Under the pieces are notes generated by a model. It saw only the letters and a program-made list of their open reading frames with translations. It was not told the origin of the DNA and did not search any database. The position numbers and the translations under genes were made by a program. 64,000 nucleotides of DNA from Cohnella panacarvi Gsoil 349 (GTDB lineage: Bacteria; Bacillota; Bacilli; Paenibacillales; Paenibacillaceae). Positions 34,160 through 42,780 of this stretch are shown here, one piece after another (positions within the stretch are counted from its first letter, which is position 1; the number at the start of each line of letters is the position of its first letter). The DNA lies in assembly GCF_000515335.1 (NCBI RefSeq), contig NZ_KI911563.1, positions 1,523,598 through 1,587,597 of the forward strand. The letters run 5' to 3'.

Positions 34160-34684
34160 TTATGTATGGGGCTTGCCGTCATCTTTGTCGAGCGCGTTCA
34201 GCTTGGCTTTGCTTCTATGGATTTGAGCTTTAACCGTGCCGACGGGCAATTGAAGCGCAGCCGCGATCTCCGCATCCTTCAAGCCGTAATAAAACTTGTA
34301 TAAGAGCAGTGTCCTCTCCTTCGGATCCAGCCGGCCGAGCAAATCCGACAATTCCATCATCAACTCCGGACTGGAAGCGGATGCATACGCATCGTAAATC
34401 TGTTCGTATTGATCGCCCGACACTTCGAATCGACGCGCCCGATTGGCGTTGGAGGCCAGATTGGCGGCGATCGCTTTCGCCCAAGGAATGATTTTGTTCT
34501 GCTCCCTAAGCGTCGACCTTTTCTCTAAAATACGCACCCAAGCTTCTTGAACCACGTCGCCGGCATCGCCCTTATGCCACAATTTATGACGTACGACGCG
34601 AAGCATCTGATTGTAAAGCTCGCCCAATAGCTCATCTTCCGATTGGAACGGGCTAGGGACATCTGGTTCACGGAGGAAGCTCAT
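34160..34684 (-). CDS. RNA polymerase sigma-70 family (ECF-like) sigma factor
   Basis: A 174-residue protein with region 2 (NQMLRVVRHKLWHKGDAGDV followed by VQEAWVRI) and region 4 (LGRLDPKERTLLLYKFYYGL, then LPVGTVKAQIHRSKAKL). ATG 34684 with GGAGTG upstream was chosen over an ATG at 34750. No anti-sigma gene is next to it. Its nearest downstream neighbour is the gamma SASP gene, which could be read from the same transcript. Regulon unknown. Confidence 0.85.
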   Translation of the reverse strand: MSFLREPDVPSPFQSEDELLGELYNQMLRVVRHKLWHKGDAGDVVQEAWVRILEKRSTLREQNKIIPWAKAIAANLASNANRARRFEVSGDQYEQIYDAYASASSPELMMELSDLLGRLDPKERTLLLYKFYYGLKDAEIAAALQLPVGTVKAQIHRSKAKLNALDKDDGKPHT

Positions 34685-34828
34685 CGATCTTGTCACTCCT
34701 AAACTGATGCATATTATTAACAAGAGTAATTCTAACATAGAAGCGATCAAAAGAGAATATATTCCAAATAATAGGAAAACATCGACAGCAACAGCTATAG
34801 CACTACTATAGCTCTAAATCGCCAATAA

Positions 34829-34843
34829 AAAAAGCCCATTACG
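34829..34843 (-). terminator. Distal arm of the thrS terminator, split by the IS element
   Basis: AAAAAGCCCATTACG here pairs (one mismatch) with CGTAACGGGCTTTTT at 36112-36126 on the other side of the IS3-family insertion. Before insertion the two arms would have been separated by only a TATC loop, a standard terminator just after thrS. Confidence 0.8.
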
Positions 34844-34882
34844 TATTGGTCAAGACCCCATTTAGCGGACAATGAAAAACAC

Positions 34883-35767
34883 CTAAGCAACAAACTGGCG
34901 TCGGTACTCAACCGGCGTCATTTTTTTAAGTCTTCTTTGCGGTCGAGAATGGTTATAAAACGCAATATAAGTTTCGATTCGCCTTTGTGCCTCTTCAACG
35001 CTTCGTATATCATAGAGGTAGAGCCCTTCCGTTTTGAGATGCGAGAAGAAGCTCTCCATTGAGGCGTTGTCATGACAATTGCCTCGGCGTGACATGCTGA
35101 TTTGGGCGCCAACCTTTGGCAGCATGTCGTGGTATGCATAGGACGTGTACTGGAATCCTTGATCGCTGTGAACGATCAATCCAGACATGTCCTTTTGCTT
35201 TTCAAAGGCCTTCTCGAATGTCCGCAAGACGAGTTGGTTGTCGTTACGTAAGTCCATATGATGAGCGACGATTTCATTATTGAATAAATCTTTAACGACC
35301 GATAAATATAGCCAGGTATCCGCCACTCGAACCTGAGTGACATCTGTGACCCATTTTCGATTTGGCATGTTGGCTTGAAAGTCTCGCTTTAACAGATTCT
35401 CCACGACGCGCCCACCGACTGTTGACGCGTAGTTACAGCGGTGCTTACGCCGGATTTTAGAACGTATCCCGAGCTCCTGCATTAGACGTAGAACTTTCTT
35501 ATGGTTAACCCATATTCCCTGTTCTTGAAAAAGGAAAAGCTGAAGCTGCCTATACCCGTATTTACCGTCATACTTCGTATATAAGGCCTGGATTCTTGCT
35601 TTGAGATCCTTATCTCGACTAGCCCCCTTACGCGCTAAATAGGCGTAGTAACCACTGCGCGAAACCTTAAATGCTTTGCAAAGCTCACTTACCGCATACC
35701 ACTCTGACGCCTGCTCAATGGCCCTGTACTTTCGACGCACACCTCCCGCATCCAGATTTCCAAACAC
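34883..35767 (-). CDS. IS3-family transposase OrfB (DDE integrase domain)
   Basis: A 294-residue frame with an HTH_21 region (YAVSELCKAFKVSRSGYYAYLA) and an integrase core containing all three acidic residues: D in KWVTDVTQ, D in VHSDQGFQYTS and E in DNASMESFFSHLK. It is normally made as an OrfAB fusion by -1 frameshifting. The slippery heptamer A-AAA-AAG lies at 35767-35773 (minus strand), exactly at the GTG that opens this frame. The C-terminus KMTPVEYRRQ is typical of the family. Confidence 0.93.
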   Translation of the reverse strand: MFGNLDAGGVRRKYRAIEQASEWYAVSELCKAFKVSRSGYYAYLARKGASRDKDLKARIQALYTKYDGKYGYRQLQLFLFQEQGIWVNHKKVLRLMQELGIRSKIRRKHRCNYASTVGGRVVENLLKRDFQANMPNRKWVTDVTQVRVADTWLYLSVVKDLFNNEIVAHHMDLRNDNQLVLRTFEKAFEKQKDMSGLIVHSDQGFQYTSYAYHDMLPKVGAQISMSRRGNCHDNASMESFFSHLKTEGLYLYDIRSVEEAQRRIETYIAFYNHSRPQRRLKKMTPVEYRRQFVA

Positions 35768-36033
35768 TTTTTTAGCATTTCATTTTCCCGTATCAAGCTT
35801 TGTAAGTGTCGATCTTGGTTGATGTATTCTGTTTTTCGGCCACGCCGATCCAATAACCCGAACTGCCCCAAGTTCCGATACTTCCGCATCCATTTTTTCA
35901 TGCGATCTTGATCTGCAATCCCCAAATGTTCATTGATCTGACGATAAGTCCAACCTTCCTCAACATGGAGGCGAATTGCCTCTACTTTAACCTCATGCGT
36001 GTATCGCTTGAACTTCTGCCCCTTAACAGCCAT
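35689..36033 (-). CDS. IS3-family transposase OrfA (helix-turn-helix)
   Basis: A 114-residue frame starting at ATG 36033. It has a helix-turn-helix (KVEAIRLHVEEGWTYRQINEHLG) and a C-terminal leucine-zipper-like coil (LQSLIRENEMLKKCLEI). It overlaps orfB by 79 bp and carries the frameshift heptamer within the AAA-AAG lysine codons of MLKKCLE. It binds the element ends and, fused to OrfB, forms the transposase. Confidence 0.9.
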   Translation of the reverse strand: MAVKGQKFKRYTHEVKVEAIRLHVEEGWTYRQINEHLGIADQDRMKKWMRKYRNLGQFGLLDRRGRKTEYINQDRHLQSLIRENEMLKKCLEIWMREVCVESTGPLSRRQSGMR

Positions 36034-36111
36034 AAAAAATGCACCCCCTAGAATTCATCGGATAAACCAGGGGTTTTTCCAATGTCCATTCTAAGGGGTG
36101 CACTCTATATC

Positions 36112-36126
36112 CGTAACGGGCTTTTT
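36112..36126 (-). terminator. Proximal arm of the thrS terminator, split by the IS element
   Basis: CGTAACGGGCTTTTT, 5 bp after the thrS stop, is the partner of 34829-34843. With about 1.27 kb between the arms, the hairpin can no longer fold as transcribed. Confidence 0.8.
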
Positions 36127-36130
36127 CACA

Positions 36131-38083
36131 TTAATCCACTCGTTTGCTTGCGATTTCCCCGGCGATGCGCGCCACGAACTCCGAAACCGGCTGCGTGCCG
36201 AGATCTCCTTCGCCTCGACGGCGCACGGAAACCGTGCCGTTAGCGGCTTCGTTCTCGCCGATGACGAGCATGTAAGGAATTTTCTCAAGCTGGGCTTCGC
36301 GAATTTTGTAGCCGAGTTTCTCGTTGCGCAGATCCATATCGACGCGAACGCCCGCAAGCTGAAGCTTCTCCGCGACTTCGCGAACATAAGCTTCGTAAGC
36401 AGGGTTAACCGGAATCAGCTTCGCTTGTACCGGAGACAACCAGAGCGGCAGCGCTCCCGCGAAGTTCTCGAGCAGGAATGCCGTCATGCGCTCCATCGTG
36501 CTGATGATGCCGCGGTGAATAACGACCGGGCGATGCTTCTTGCCGTCGTCGCCCACGTATTCGAGCTGGAACCGTTCCGGCAACAGCACGTCAAGCTGCG
36601 CGGTAGACAGCGTTTCTTCCTTGCCGAGCGCCGTCTTGATTTGCACGTCGAGCTTCGGACCGTAGAACGCCGCTTCCCCTTCGGCTTCGAAGAACGGCAA
36701 GCCTAGCTCTTCCACGACTTCGCGAAGCATGCGCTGGGAGTTCTCCCACATCTCGTCGTCCGGCCAGTACTTCTCGGTATCCTTCGGATCGCGGTAAGAC
36801 AGGCGGAAGCGATATTCTTTGATGCCGAAGTCTTCGTATACTTTCTGGATCAGCGTCACGACGCGCTTGAATTCTTCTTTGATCTGGTCGACGCGGCAGA
36901 AAATGTGCGCGTCGTTCAGCGTCATCGCGCGAACGCGGTGCAGACCCGTTAACGCGCCGGACATCTCGTAACGATGCATCGTGCCCAGTTCCGCAACGCG
37001 TACCGGCAAGTCGCGGTAGCTGCGCATCTCGCTCTTGTACACCATCATGTGGTGCGGGCAGTTCATCGGCCGCAGCACCAATTCCTCGTTGTCAAGCTCC
37101 ATCGGCGGGAACATGTCTTCCTTGTAATGCTCCCAGTGGCCGGATATTTTATATAGCTCGACGTTCGCCAGCACCGGCGTGTAGACGTGCGTGTAACCGA
37201 GCTTCTCTTCCATATCGACGATGTAGCGTTCCAGCGTCTGCCGAACTTTCGCGCCGTATGGCAGCCACAGCGGCAAGCCTTGTCCAACCTCGCGGGAGAA
37301 CGTGAACATCTTCAGCTCGCGGCCAAGCTTGCGGTGATCCCGCTTCTTCGCTTCCTCGAGGAAATGCAGGTGCTCGTCGAGCTGCGCCTTCTTGGTGAAA
37401 GCCGTCGCGTAAATCCGCTGCAGCATCTTGTTCTTGCTGTCCCCGCGCCAGTATGCGCCTGCCACGCTAAGCAACTTGAACGACTTGATCTTGCCCGTGG
37501 ACGGAAGATGCGGGCCGCGGCACAGATCGAAAAACTCGCCCTGATCGTAGATCGTAATCGCGACGCCTTCCGGCAAGTCCCGAATCAATTCCAGCTTCAG
37601 CGGGTCCCCGACTTCCTCGTAGATGCGCAGCGCCTCTTCGCGGCTCACCTCCCGGCGAACGATCGGCAGATCTTCCTTAACGATCTTCTCCATTTCTTTC
37701 TCGATCTTCTCGAGATCGTCCGGCGTGACGGATTGCTCCATGTCGATGTCGTAATAGAAGCCGTCCTCGATGACCGGTCCGATGCCCAGCTTCACTTGGT
37801 TGCCGCCGTATAGACGCTTGATCGCTTGCGCCATCAAATGCGCGGCGCTGTGGCGCATGACCTCAAGCCCGTCTTGGCTGTCCAACGTGAGAATCTCTAG
37901 CGATACGTCTTCCGTGATCGGCGTTCTCAGATCGACGACTTTGCCGTTCAGCTTGCCCGCGACCGCGTTCTTCTTCAGCCCGGAGCTGATCGATCCGGCA
38001 ACGTCTTCCACCGTCACGCCGCTATCGAAGGAGCGTACCGCTCCGTCCGGAAATTTGACTAGTACTTGCATTTGAACCGCCAT
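36131..38083 (-). CDS. thrS: Threonyl-tRNA synthetase
   Basis: A 650-residue class II enzyme with an N-terminal TGS domain ([16 protein letters not shown]), an editing domain ([16 protein letters not shown], with the later Cys/His of the SAD region) and a catalytic core ([50 protein letters not shown]). The anticodon-binding domain follows. I chose ATG 38083 with AGGAGGCG upstream. A T-box leader lies upstream, so uncharged tRNA-Thr should induce it. Its terminator has been split by an IS element (34847-36107). Confidence 0.97.
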   Translation of the reverse strand: MAVQMQVLVKFPDGAVRSFDSGVTVEDVAGSISSGLKKNAVAGKLNGKVVDLRTPITEDVSLEILTLDSQDGLEVMRHSAAHLMAQAIKRLYGGNQVKLGIGPVIEDGFYYDIDMEQSVTPDDLEKIEKEMEKIVKEDLPIVRREVSREEALRIYEEVGDPLKLELIRDLPEGVAITIYDQGEFFDLCRGPHLPSTGKIKSFKLLSVAGAYWRGDSKNKMLQRIYATAFTKKAQLDEHLHFLEEAKKRDHRKLGRELKMFTFSREVGQGLPLWLPYGAKVRQTLERYIVDMEEKLGYTHVYTPVLANVELYKISGHWEHYKEDMFPPMELDNEELVLRPMNCPHHMMVYKSEMRSYRDLPVRVAELGTMHRYEMSGALTGLHRVRAMTLNDAHIFCRVDQIKEEFKRVVTLIQKVYEDFGIKEYRFRLSYRDPKDTEKYWPDDEMWENSQRMLREVVEELGLPFFEAEGEAAFYGPKLDVQIKTALGKEETLSTAQLDVLLPERFQLEYVGDDGKKHRPVVIHRGIISTMERMTAFLLENFAGALPLWLSPVQAKLIPVNPAYEAYVREVAEKLQLAGVRVDMDLRNEKLGYKIREAQLEKIPYMLVIGENEAANGTVSVRRRGEGDLGTQPVSEFVARIAGEIASKRVD

Positions 38084-38106
38084 TGTTGACGCCTCCTTGA
38101 ATGATT

Positions 38107-38395
38107 GGGCAATAAAAAAACACCTCGTCCCGAAAGGGACGGGTGCTCTGCTCGCGGCCCGTGGTTCCACCCTCCTTCAATCGGCGATAATGCCCGATTC
38201 TCAGGCATGAATAACGGTCATGACCCGGCATGGAATAGTATCTGCGACCGAGAAGTCGCCGAATTCCTCCATGCAGCTCGAAAGGGGTCGACGCAAGCCG
38301 GTTCGGAAGGAACTTACAGCCAAGGTTCCTCTCTCTGAGCCGTCCATGGACAAGCATCGGTGTCTTTCTCATCGCTGTTGAATGTGGATTGATAT
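38107..38395 (-). ncRNA. T-box riboswitch leader of thrS
   Basis: On the minus strand the leader contains the T-box core AGGGTGGAACCACGGG (38173-38158), which pairs with the uncharged tRNA acceptor end. It ends in a terminator hairpin (CACCTCGTCCC/GGGACGGGTG arms, 38121-38145) followed by a T-run. The stem I region with GATGAGAAAGACACCGATGC lies at the 5' end. An ACC specifier codon is plausible near 38300 but I cannot fold the stem to prove it. Confidence 0.88.
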
Positions 38396-38449
38396 CGCAC
38401 ATTATACGCCGTCCGTACCCCGTCAGTCAAGCGGCGGACCCGTTCCCGG

Positions 38450-39316
38450 CTAATGCGTCGGTAGGTCGGGGCATAGCGCCGCCCGATTGCCGAAAATCCC
38501 GATTATGGTGCGAATAACCTGCGATTCCGGCTCCGGCGTATGAATGAACAATTGGCGGGGAGATACGGCGAGAAGCCGGCTGACGACTCTGCTCTCCTCC
38601 TCTAACTCCTCCTTCTGCCCGAGCTCCGGAGACTGGGAATCGAGCGGGCGCATATGCTCGTCTAGAAGACGGAACGCATTGCCCCCGCCATGAAGGACGT
38701 GGACGGCCGATGTGCGGATTTCCTGCCATTCCGCCATCGTTCGAAGCAATGACATGAATTCCTGATATTGCCGTTCCATAAGCCGTTCCTCGACGGCCGT
38801 ATCCGCCGCCTCCAGCACTTCCGCCCGATATTCGGTTAACCTGAACCTAAGGAAACCTTGCAGATTGAGCCGCTGGTTGTCGGCAAGATAAGCCGCGAAC
38901 CGCGCCGCAAGCTTGCCGATTCTGCGCTCCCTCCCCCTGCCCGCCCACGAGCCTTCGATTTCGGGTTCCCCGTCCAGCATGGACACGGACTCGGCGATCA
39001 AAGCGTCGATCTCGACAGGCTCCTTCAACGCGTAACGTACCTGGAAAATGCCTCGCAACAACGACGGTTCATGCTCCGCAAGCGTATATTCAGCGAGAAT
39101 GCGTCCGACTTTATTGCAGATGCGTTGCTTTTCCGCGGAAGCCGAACCGAGCGGAAATTGGCACTGTATGATGCCGTCGTCGAGCGATAGCTCCCATTCG
39201 ACGCAGTCGACAGCGGGTTCGTGCGAGCTGATCAGCGATCGATTCAGCATGCCCGCGAGCCGTTCCAGGGAAGGCTGATCTTGCCGGCCGTACGCGATAT
39301 GTCCGACTTTTTTCAT
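38450..39316 (-). CDS. ytxC: YtxC-like sporulation protein
   Basis: A 288-residue soluble protein resembling Bacillus YtxC, which also lies beside thrS. Supporting segments are RRIGKLAARFAAYLADNQRL, NLQGFLRFRLTEYRAEVLEA, ERLMERQYQEFMSLLRTMAE and HVLHGGGNAFRLLDEHMRPL. The biochemical role is unknown and loss affects sporulation modestly at most. GGAGGAGGGG lies upstream of ATG 39316. The synteny ytxC-thrS strengthens the call. Confidence 0.85.
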   Translation of the reverse strand: MKKVGHIAYGRQDQPSLERLAGMLNRSLISSHEPAVDCVEWELSLDDGIIQCQFPLGSASAEKQRICNKVGRILAEYTLAEHEPSLLRGIFQVRYALKEPVEIDALIAESVSMLDGEPEIEGSWAGRGRERRIGKLAARFAAYLADNQRLNLQGFLRFRLTEYRAEVLEAADTAVEERLMERQYQEFMSLLRTMAEWQEIRTSAVHVLHGGGNAFRLLDEHMRPLDSQSPELGQKEELEEESRVVSRLLAVSPRQLFIHTPEPESQVIRTIIGIFGNRAALCPDLPTH

Positions 39317-39464
39317 CCCCTGTCCCCTCCTCCAAGGATGGACAACAACTTGGTTGCCGCCACCTGCTTGTTACTAACTATATGGTGGCCCAAAAAGGGA
39401 TATACGATGGGACATCGGCTATGGTATATTTTATGAAGTCGTTGAAGAGGAAAGGAAGCCTGTT

Positions 39465-40553
39465 ATGTCATTTCCGTCACTGGAATTTAACCAGAAACGG
39501 TGGAATCGGCTGCTGTTGAATTGTTACTGGGCCATCTTCGTTCTGTCCATCCTCATTGAGGTTCTATTTCTGCAAATATCCGACCTTCCCAAGGACGAGT
39601 TCATCCAGATGTACATTCTTAGGCCCACGATCCTGCTTGCGATCGTCGGTTTACTGGCGGAAGGCGGCATTCGATGGTTGCCCAAGCACCATGATTACGT
39701 GCTCATCTCTTCGGTTGCGCTATTCTCGATCATCAATACGAGCATTCATGTATCCTTGGGATATCTCCTGTTTTTCCTTTTCCTGCCGATCATGGTCAGC
39801 ATTTTTTATTTTCAACTGAAAAAAATGTTATACGCGGTCGTCTGCACGGTAATCGCAAGCGTCATCCTTTTCGCGAACGGTACTTCCCTTAGAGCGTTGG
39901 ATTGGGTTACGATTGCTTTCACCATGACATTGTTTACCGGCATCGCGCTAGGCATTCTCGTCCGCGGGCGAGAAGTGCTGATGCATTTGCGGTCGTCCTA
40001 CGAATCGAACCAGGAGTTGCTCGTCCGGACAATACTGATGGACAAGCTGGCCAAGACGGATGCTCTAACCGAGACGTTCAACCATATGGCTTACCACGAA
40101 TTCATGGATCATTACGTCGTGCAAGCGGACAATGGCCGGATGAAGCTCCATGTCGCGGTGCTCGATATCGACAACTTCAAGAAAGTCAACGATACTTACG
40201 GACATAAAGCGGGGGACGCCGTACTGAAGAAGGTGTCGTCCATTATCCGTTCGAAAGTCGGAAGCAACGATATCGTGGCCCGGTACGGCGGAGAAGAGTT
40301 CGCGATTATTTTCGCCGAGAAGCCGTTCCAAGAAGTGTTCGATACCGTCGAAGACATTCGCGACTCCGTCGAATCCACGTCGCATGAAGCGATCCAATGG
40401 CAAGCGGTCACGATCAGCATCGGTCTTCACACGTATGCCCCTGGCATGGGCAAAGACGCGCTGTTCGTCGGAGCGGACACCGCGCTGTACGAAGCGAAGC
40501 GCTCGGGCAAAAACCGTACCGTCATCGCGGCAGCCGCACCGGCTACCTTGTAA
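39465..40553 (+). CDS. Membrane diguanylate cyclase (GGDEF domain)
   Basis: A 362-residue protein with six hydrophobic segments in the first 175 residues and a GGDEF domain at about 200-360 (KTDALTETFNHMAYHEF, LDIDNFKKVNDTYGHKAGD, RYGGEEFAIIF). The active-site variant GGEEF is catalytically competent in this family, so it should make c-di-GMP. The product-inhibition site (RxxD five residues before GGEEF) reads GSND, so allosteric feedback is probably absent. A palindromic pair of dispersed repeats follows the stop and may act as terminator. Confidence 0.93.
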   Translation: MSFPSLEFNQKRWNRLLLNCYWAIFVLSILIEVLFLQISDLPKDEFIQMYILRPTILLAIVGLLAEGGIRWLPKHHDYVLISSVALFSIINTSIHVSLGYLLFFLFLPIMVSIFYFQLKKMLYAVVCTVIASVILFANGTSLRALDWVTIAFTMTLFTGIALGILVRGREVLMHLRSSYESNQELLVRTILMDKLAKTDALTETFNHMAYHEFMDHYVVQADNGRMKLHVAVLDIDNFKKVNDTYGHKAGDAVLKKVSSIIRSKVGSNDIVARYGGEEFAIIFAEKPFQEVFDTVEDIRDSVESTSHEAIQWQAVTISIGLHTYAPGMGKDALFVGADTALYEAKRSGKNRTVIAAAAPATL

Positions 40554-40566
40554 TCTATGCCTTTAC

Positions 40567-40629
40567 AACGATATCCCCGTCGCTCAGGAGAGACGAGTAC
40601 CTCTACTCCTGAGCGACGGGGATATCGTT
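40567..40629. repeat. Dispersed REP-like repeat, inverted pair forming a perfect palindrome
   Basis: Two copies face each other: left arm 40567-40590 and right arm 40606-40629 are perfect reverse complements (24 bp) around a 15-nt loop. The core is GATATCCCCGTCGCTCAGG, with both arms sharing the same T-to-G change from the other copies. It lies between convergent genes and could also terminate transcription, though no T-run follows. Confidence 0.95.
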
Positions 40630-40647
40630 ATAATGCGGATATTTTAC

Positions 40648-42759
40648 CTATTGCTGCGTATGGCCGGCATTCGGGTCCGGCGGGGTAACGTCGTTCGCGT
40701 CGTTCGCGTTATTGCCTGTCGTACCCGCGGCCGGAGGGGTATTGACAGCCGGTTTGCGTGGCGTGCCCTCAAGGCCGTACTTCGCATCGTAGGCATCGAA
40801 GATTTTGCGGGCGATCGGGGCTGCCCCCCAGCCGCCGAAACCGCCTTCCGGCACGATGACGGCAACGGCCAGCTTCGGTTTATCCGCTGGCGCATAACCG
40901 ATGAACACGGCGTTCTCGAGTTTCAAGTTTTTTCCGACGTCTTGCTGGGACGTACCTGTTTTCCGATTAAACGTGTACGGCACGCCTTCGAATCCTTTGA
41001 CGTCGACCTTCGACATGCCCTTCTCGATGGTTTCCCAAAATTCCTCCGGTAAATCGACCGTATTCAGCACATCCGGCTGAAACGGTTGCGTGACGTTGCC
41101 GTCGACGTCTTTGATCTCGTTCACGAACTGCGGCTTCATGCGCTTGCCGTGGTTCGCCAGCATCGCCGCATACTGCGCGAGCTGAAGCGCGGTGTAACGC
41201 CCTTGCTGTCCCCAAGAAGAACGAACCATCGCGGATTGATTGCTCGCTTCTTTAGCCTCGTGGAAGTAGTCGATAACCCCTGCGGATTCGTTAGGAAGAT
41301 CGCTGCCGGTCGTTACGCCGAGACCGAACTGCTTCATGTAATCGTCCCAGACGTCGACGCTTTCTTTACCATACTTCGAAAGCAGCCTGCTCCCGACCAT
41401 CGCCGACATGAACGCGTTGGACGATTTCTCGATCGCTTGCGATGCATTGATCGGACCATTGGCTTTATTCTGGGAGTTCCATATTTTTACTTCGTGCCCT
41501 TTGCTTCCAAATTCATAATAACCGATATCGTTGTACCTCTCCGTAGGCGTGAAGAGCTTCTCGTTCAAACCGATCAGGATAGATAGCGGCTTTTGCGTCG
41601 AACCGAGATAAACGATAGACGACGGATGGTTGGCCCGCTCCTTATCGTCCGCAATAGCTGCCGGAGACGTGCGAATGGTACCGTTGTATTGGAACAACTT
41701 GATGGCATCGAGGTCCTTCTGGCTGATACCGCCTTGCCAGACGCTCGGATCGTAGTCCGGCATGCTGGCCATCGCGACCACTTTGCCCGTATCGACTTCC
41801 ATGGCGACGGCATATCCGGTAGTCGCGTTTTTCCCTTTTGCTTCCCATTTGTCCGTGGACATGCGGATTCTTTCGATATGCTCAGTAATCGCGCGCTGCG
41901 TCTCGAGCTGAATATCCCTGTTGATCGTCAGGAACAAGTTCTCGCCTTTAATCGGCTTGGTGAGCTTCATCGGTCCGATAATCTCGCTGTCCTTGTTGAC
42001 CGGATACTCCTTGACCCCGTTATAACCGCGAAGCTCGTCTTGGTACATTAATTCCAGGCCGTCGAATCCAACCTCTTCGGAATCCAAGTAACGGAGCTTC
42101 GGATCCGGATTCACTTCTTTAATATCCTTGTATTTATCGAGAACCGTCGCGCCGCTTAGCTTCTTCATGTACCCGACGAGTTGTACGGCGATCTTATCGG
42201 GGTTATATTGCCTGATGCTCTCTTCGACGACGTCGATGCCTTTGAATTCATCCTTATGCTCCGCGAAATAAGCGATTTCTTCCTTCGTGAGGCCGGATTT
42301 AAGCCGGCGAGGCATATAGGAGTAATAAACTTTGCCCTTCAGGTCCATGTCCTCGAATACTTCGTCGACGGTCAGGGGCTTCTTCGTTTTATCGCCATAC
42401 TTGTTGAACACGTCTACGATTCTAATCGCCAGAGCTCGCCCTTCTTCTTCGCCCGTCTTCGTATCGAACGTATAATACAAAGACTGCGTCGAGGTGGAAT
42501 AGGCGATCGGGACGCCTTCGCTATCGTAGATGTTGCCTCTGATCGGCGGAACGGGAACCGCGCGGTTGCCCAGCGCGTGCTCCTTCTCCTTGAGCGTAGG
42601 ACCTTCAACGAACTGAAGATAGGCGAGCCGAACGATCAACATGGAAAACACGAAAAACGTAAAAAAGAAAAATACGTTCAACCGAAAGCTGAAATGCCGC
42701 CGGTTTCTGATCTCGCGCTTCTGCGCTTCTTCCGTCGAATTGCTGGTCAACTCGTTCAC
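40648..42759 (-). CDS. Class B penicillin-binding protein (transpeptidase)
   Basis: A 703-residue bitopic membrane protein: one membrane segment (LNVFFFFTFFVFSMLIVRLA, residues 28-47), a dimerisation domain (RGNIYDSEGVPIA) and a transpeptidase domain. The catalytic motifs are STQK (in YLGSTQKPL), SSN (KSSNAFM) and KTG (RKTGTSQ). It cross-links peptidoglycan, and the layout fits PBP2-type elongation enzymes. The C-terminal tail is Pro/Asn/Thr-rich. The frame starts at GTG 42759 without a good site; a TTG at 42750 follows GAGGTG at 6 nt and may be the true start. It is third in an operon with the transglutaminase and membrane protein genes. Confidence 0.94.
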   Translation of the reverse strand: MNELTSNSTEEAQKREIRNRRHFSFRLNVFFFFTFFVFSMLIVRLAYLQFVEGPTLKEKEHALGNRAVPVPPIRGNIYDSEGVPIAYSTSTQSLYYTFDTKTGEEEGRALAIRIVDVFNKYGDKTKKPLTVDEVFEDMDLKGKVYYSYMPRRLKSGLTKEEIAYFAEHKDEFKGIDVVEESIRQYNPDKIAVQLVGYMKKLSGATVLDKYKDIKEVNPDPKLRYLDSEEVGFDGLELMYQDELRGYNGVKEYPVNKDSEIIGPMKLTKPIKGENLFLTINRDIQLETQRAITEHIERIRMSTDKWEAKGKNATTGYAVAMEVDTGKVVAMASMPDYDPSVWQGGISQKDLDAIKLFQYNGTIRTSPAAIADDKERANHPSSIVYLGSTQKPLSILIGLNEKLFTPTERYNDIGYYEFGSKGHEVKIWNSQNKANGPINASQAIEKSSNAFMSAMVGSRLLSKYGKESVDVWDDYMKQFGLGVTTGSDLPNESAGVIDYFHEAKEASNQSAMVRSSWGQQGRYTALQLAQYAAMLANHGKRMKPQFVNEIKDVDGNVTQPFQPDVLNTVDLPEEFWETIEKGMSKVDVKGFEGVPYTFNRKTGTSQQDVGKNLKLENAVFIGYAPADKPKLAVAVIVPEGGFGGWGAAPIARKIFDAYDAKYGLEGTPRKPAVNTPPAAGTTGNNANDANDVTPPDPNAGHTQQ

Positions 42760-42780
42760 CTCGATGCCATTAAAATATAG

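Larger units (their letters stand above)
34847..36107 (-). mobile_element. IS3-family (IS150-like) insertion sequence, complete
   Basis: A 1261-bp element. Imperfect terminal repeats align through the shared core ACCCCnnTTAnnnGGACA (left TGGTCAAGACCCCATTTAGC, right end, reversed, TAGAGTGCACCCCTTAGAAT). A TAT target duplication flanks it at 34844-34846 and 36108-36110. It carries orfA and orfB with a -1 frameshift signal. The exact outer bases are inferred from the TAT duplication. Both reading frames are intact, so it may still move. Confidence 0.85.

Noticed and set aside
34844..34846. Larger target duplications for the IS
   Set aside because: Only TAT is shared at both junctions once the terminal repeats are aligned; longer matches fail.
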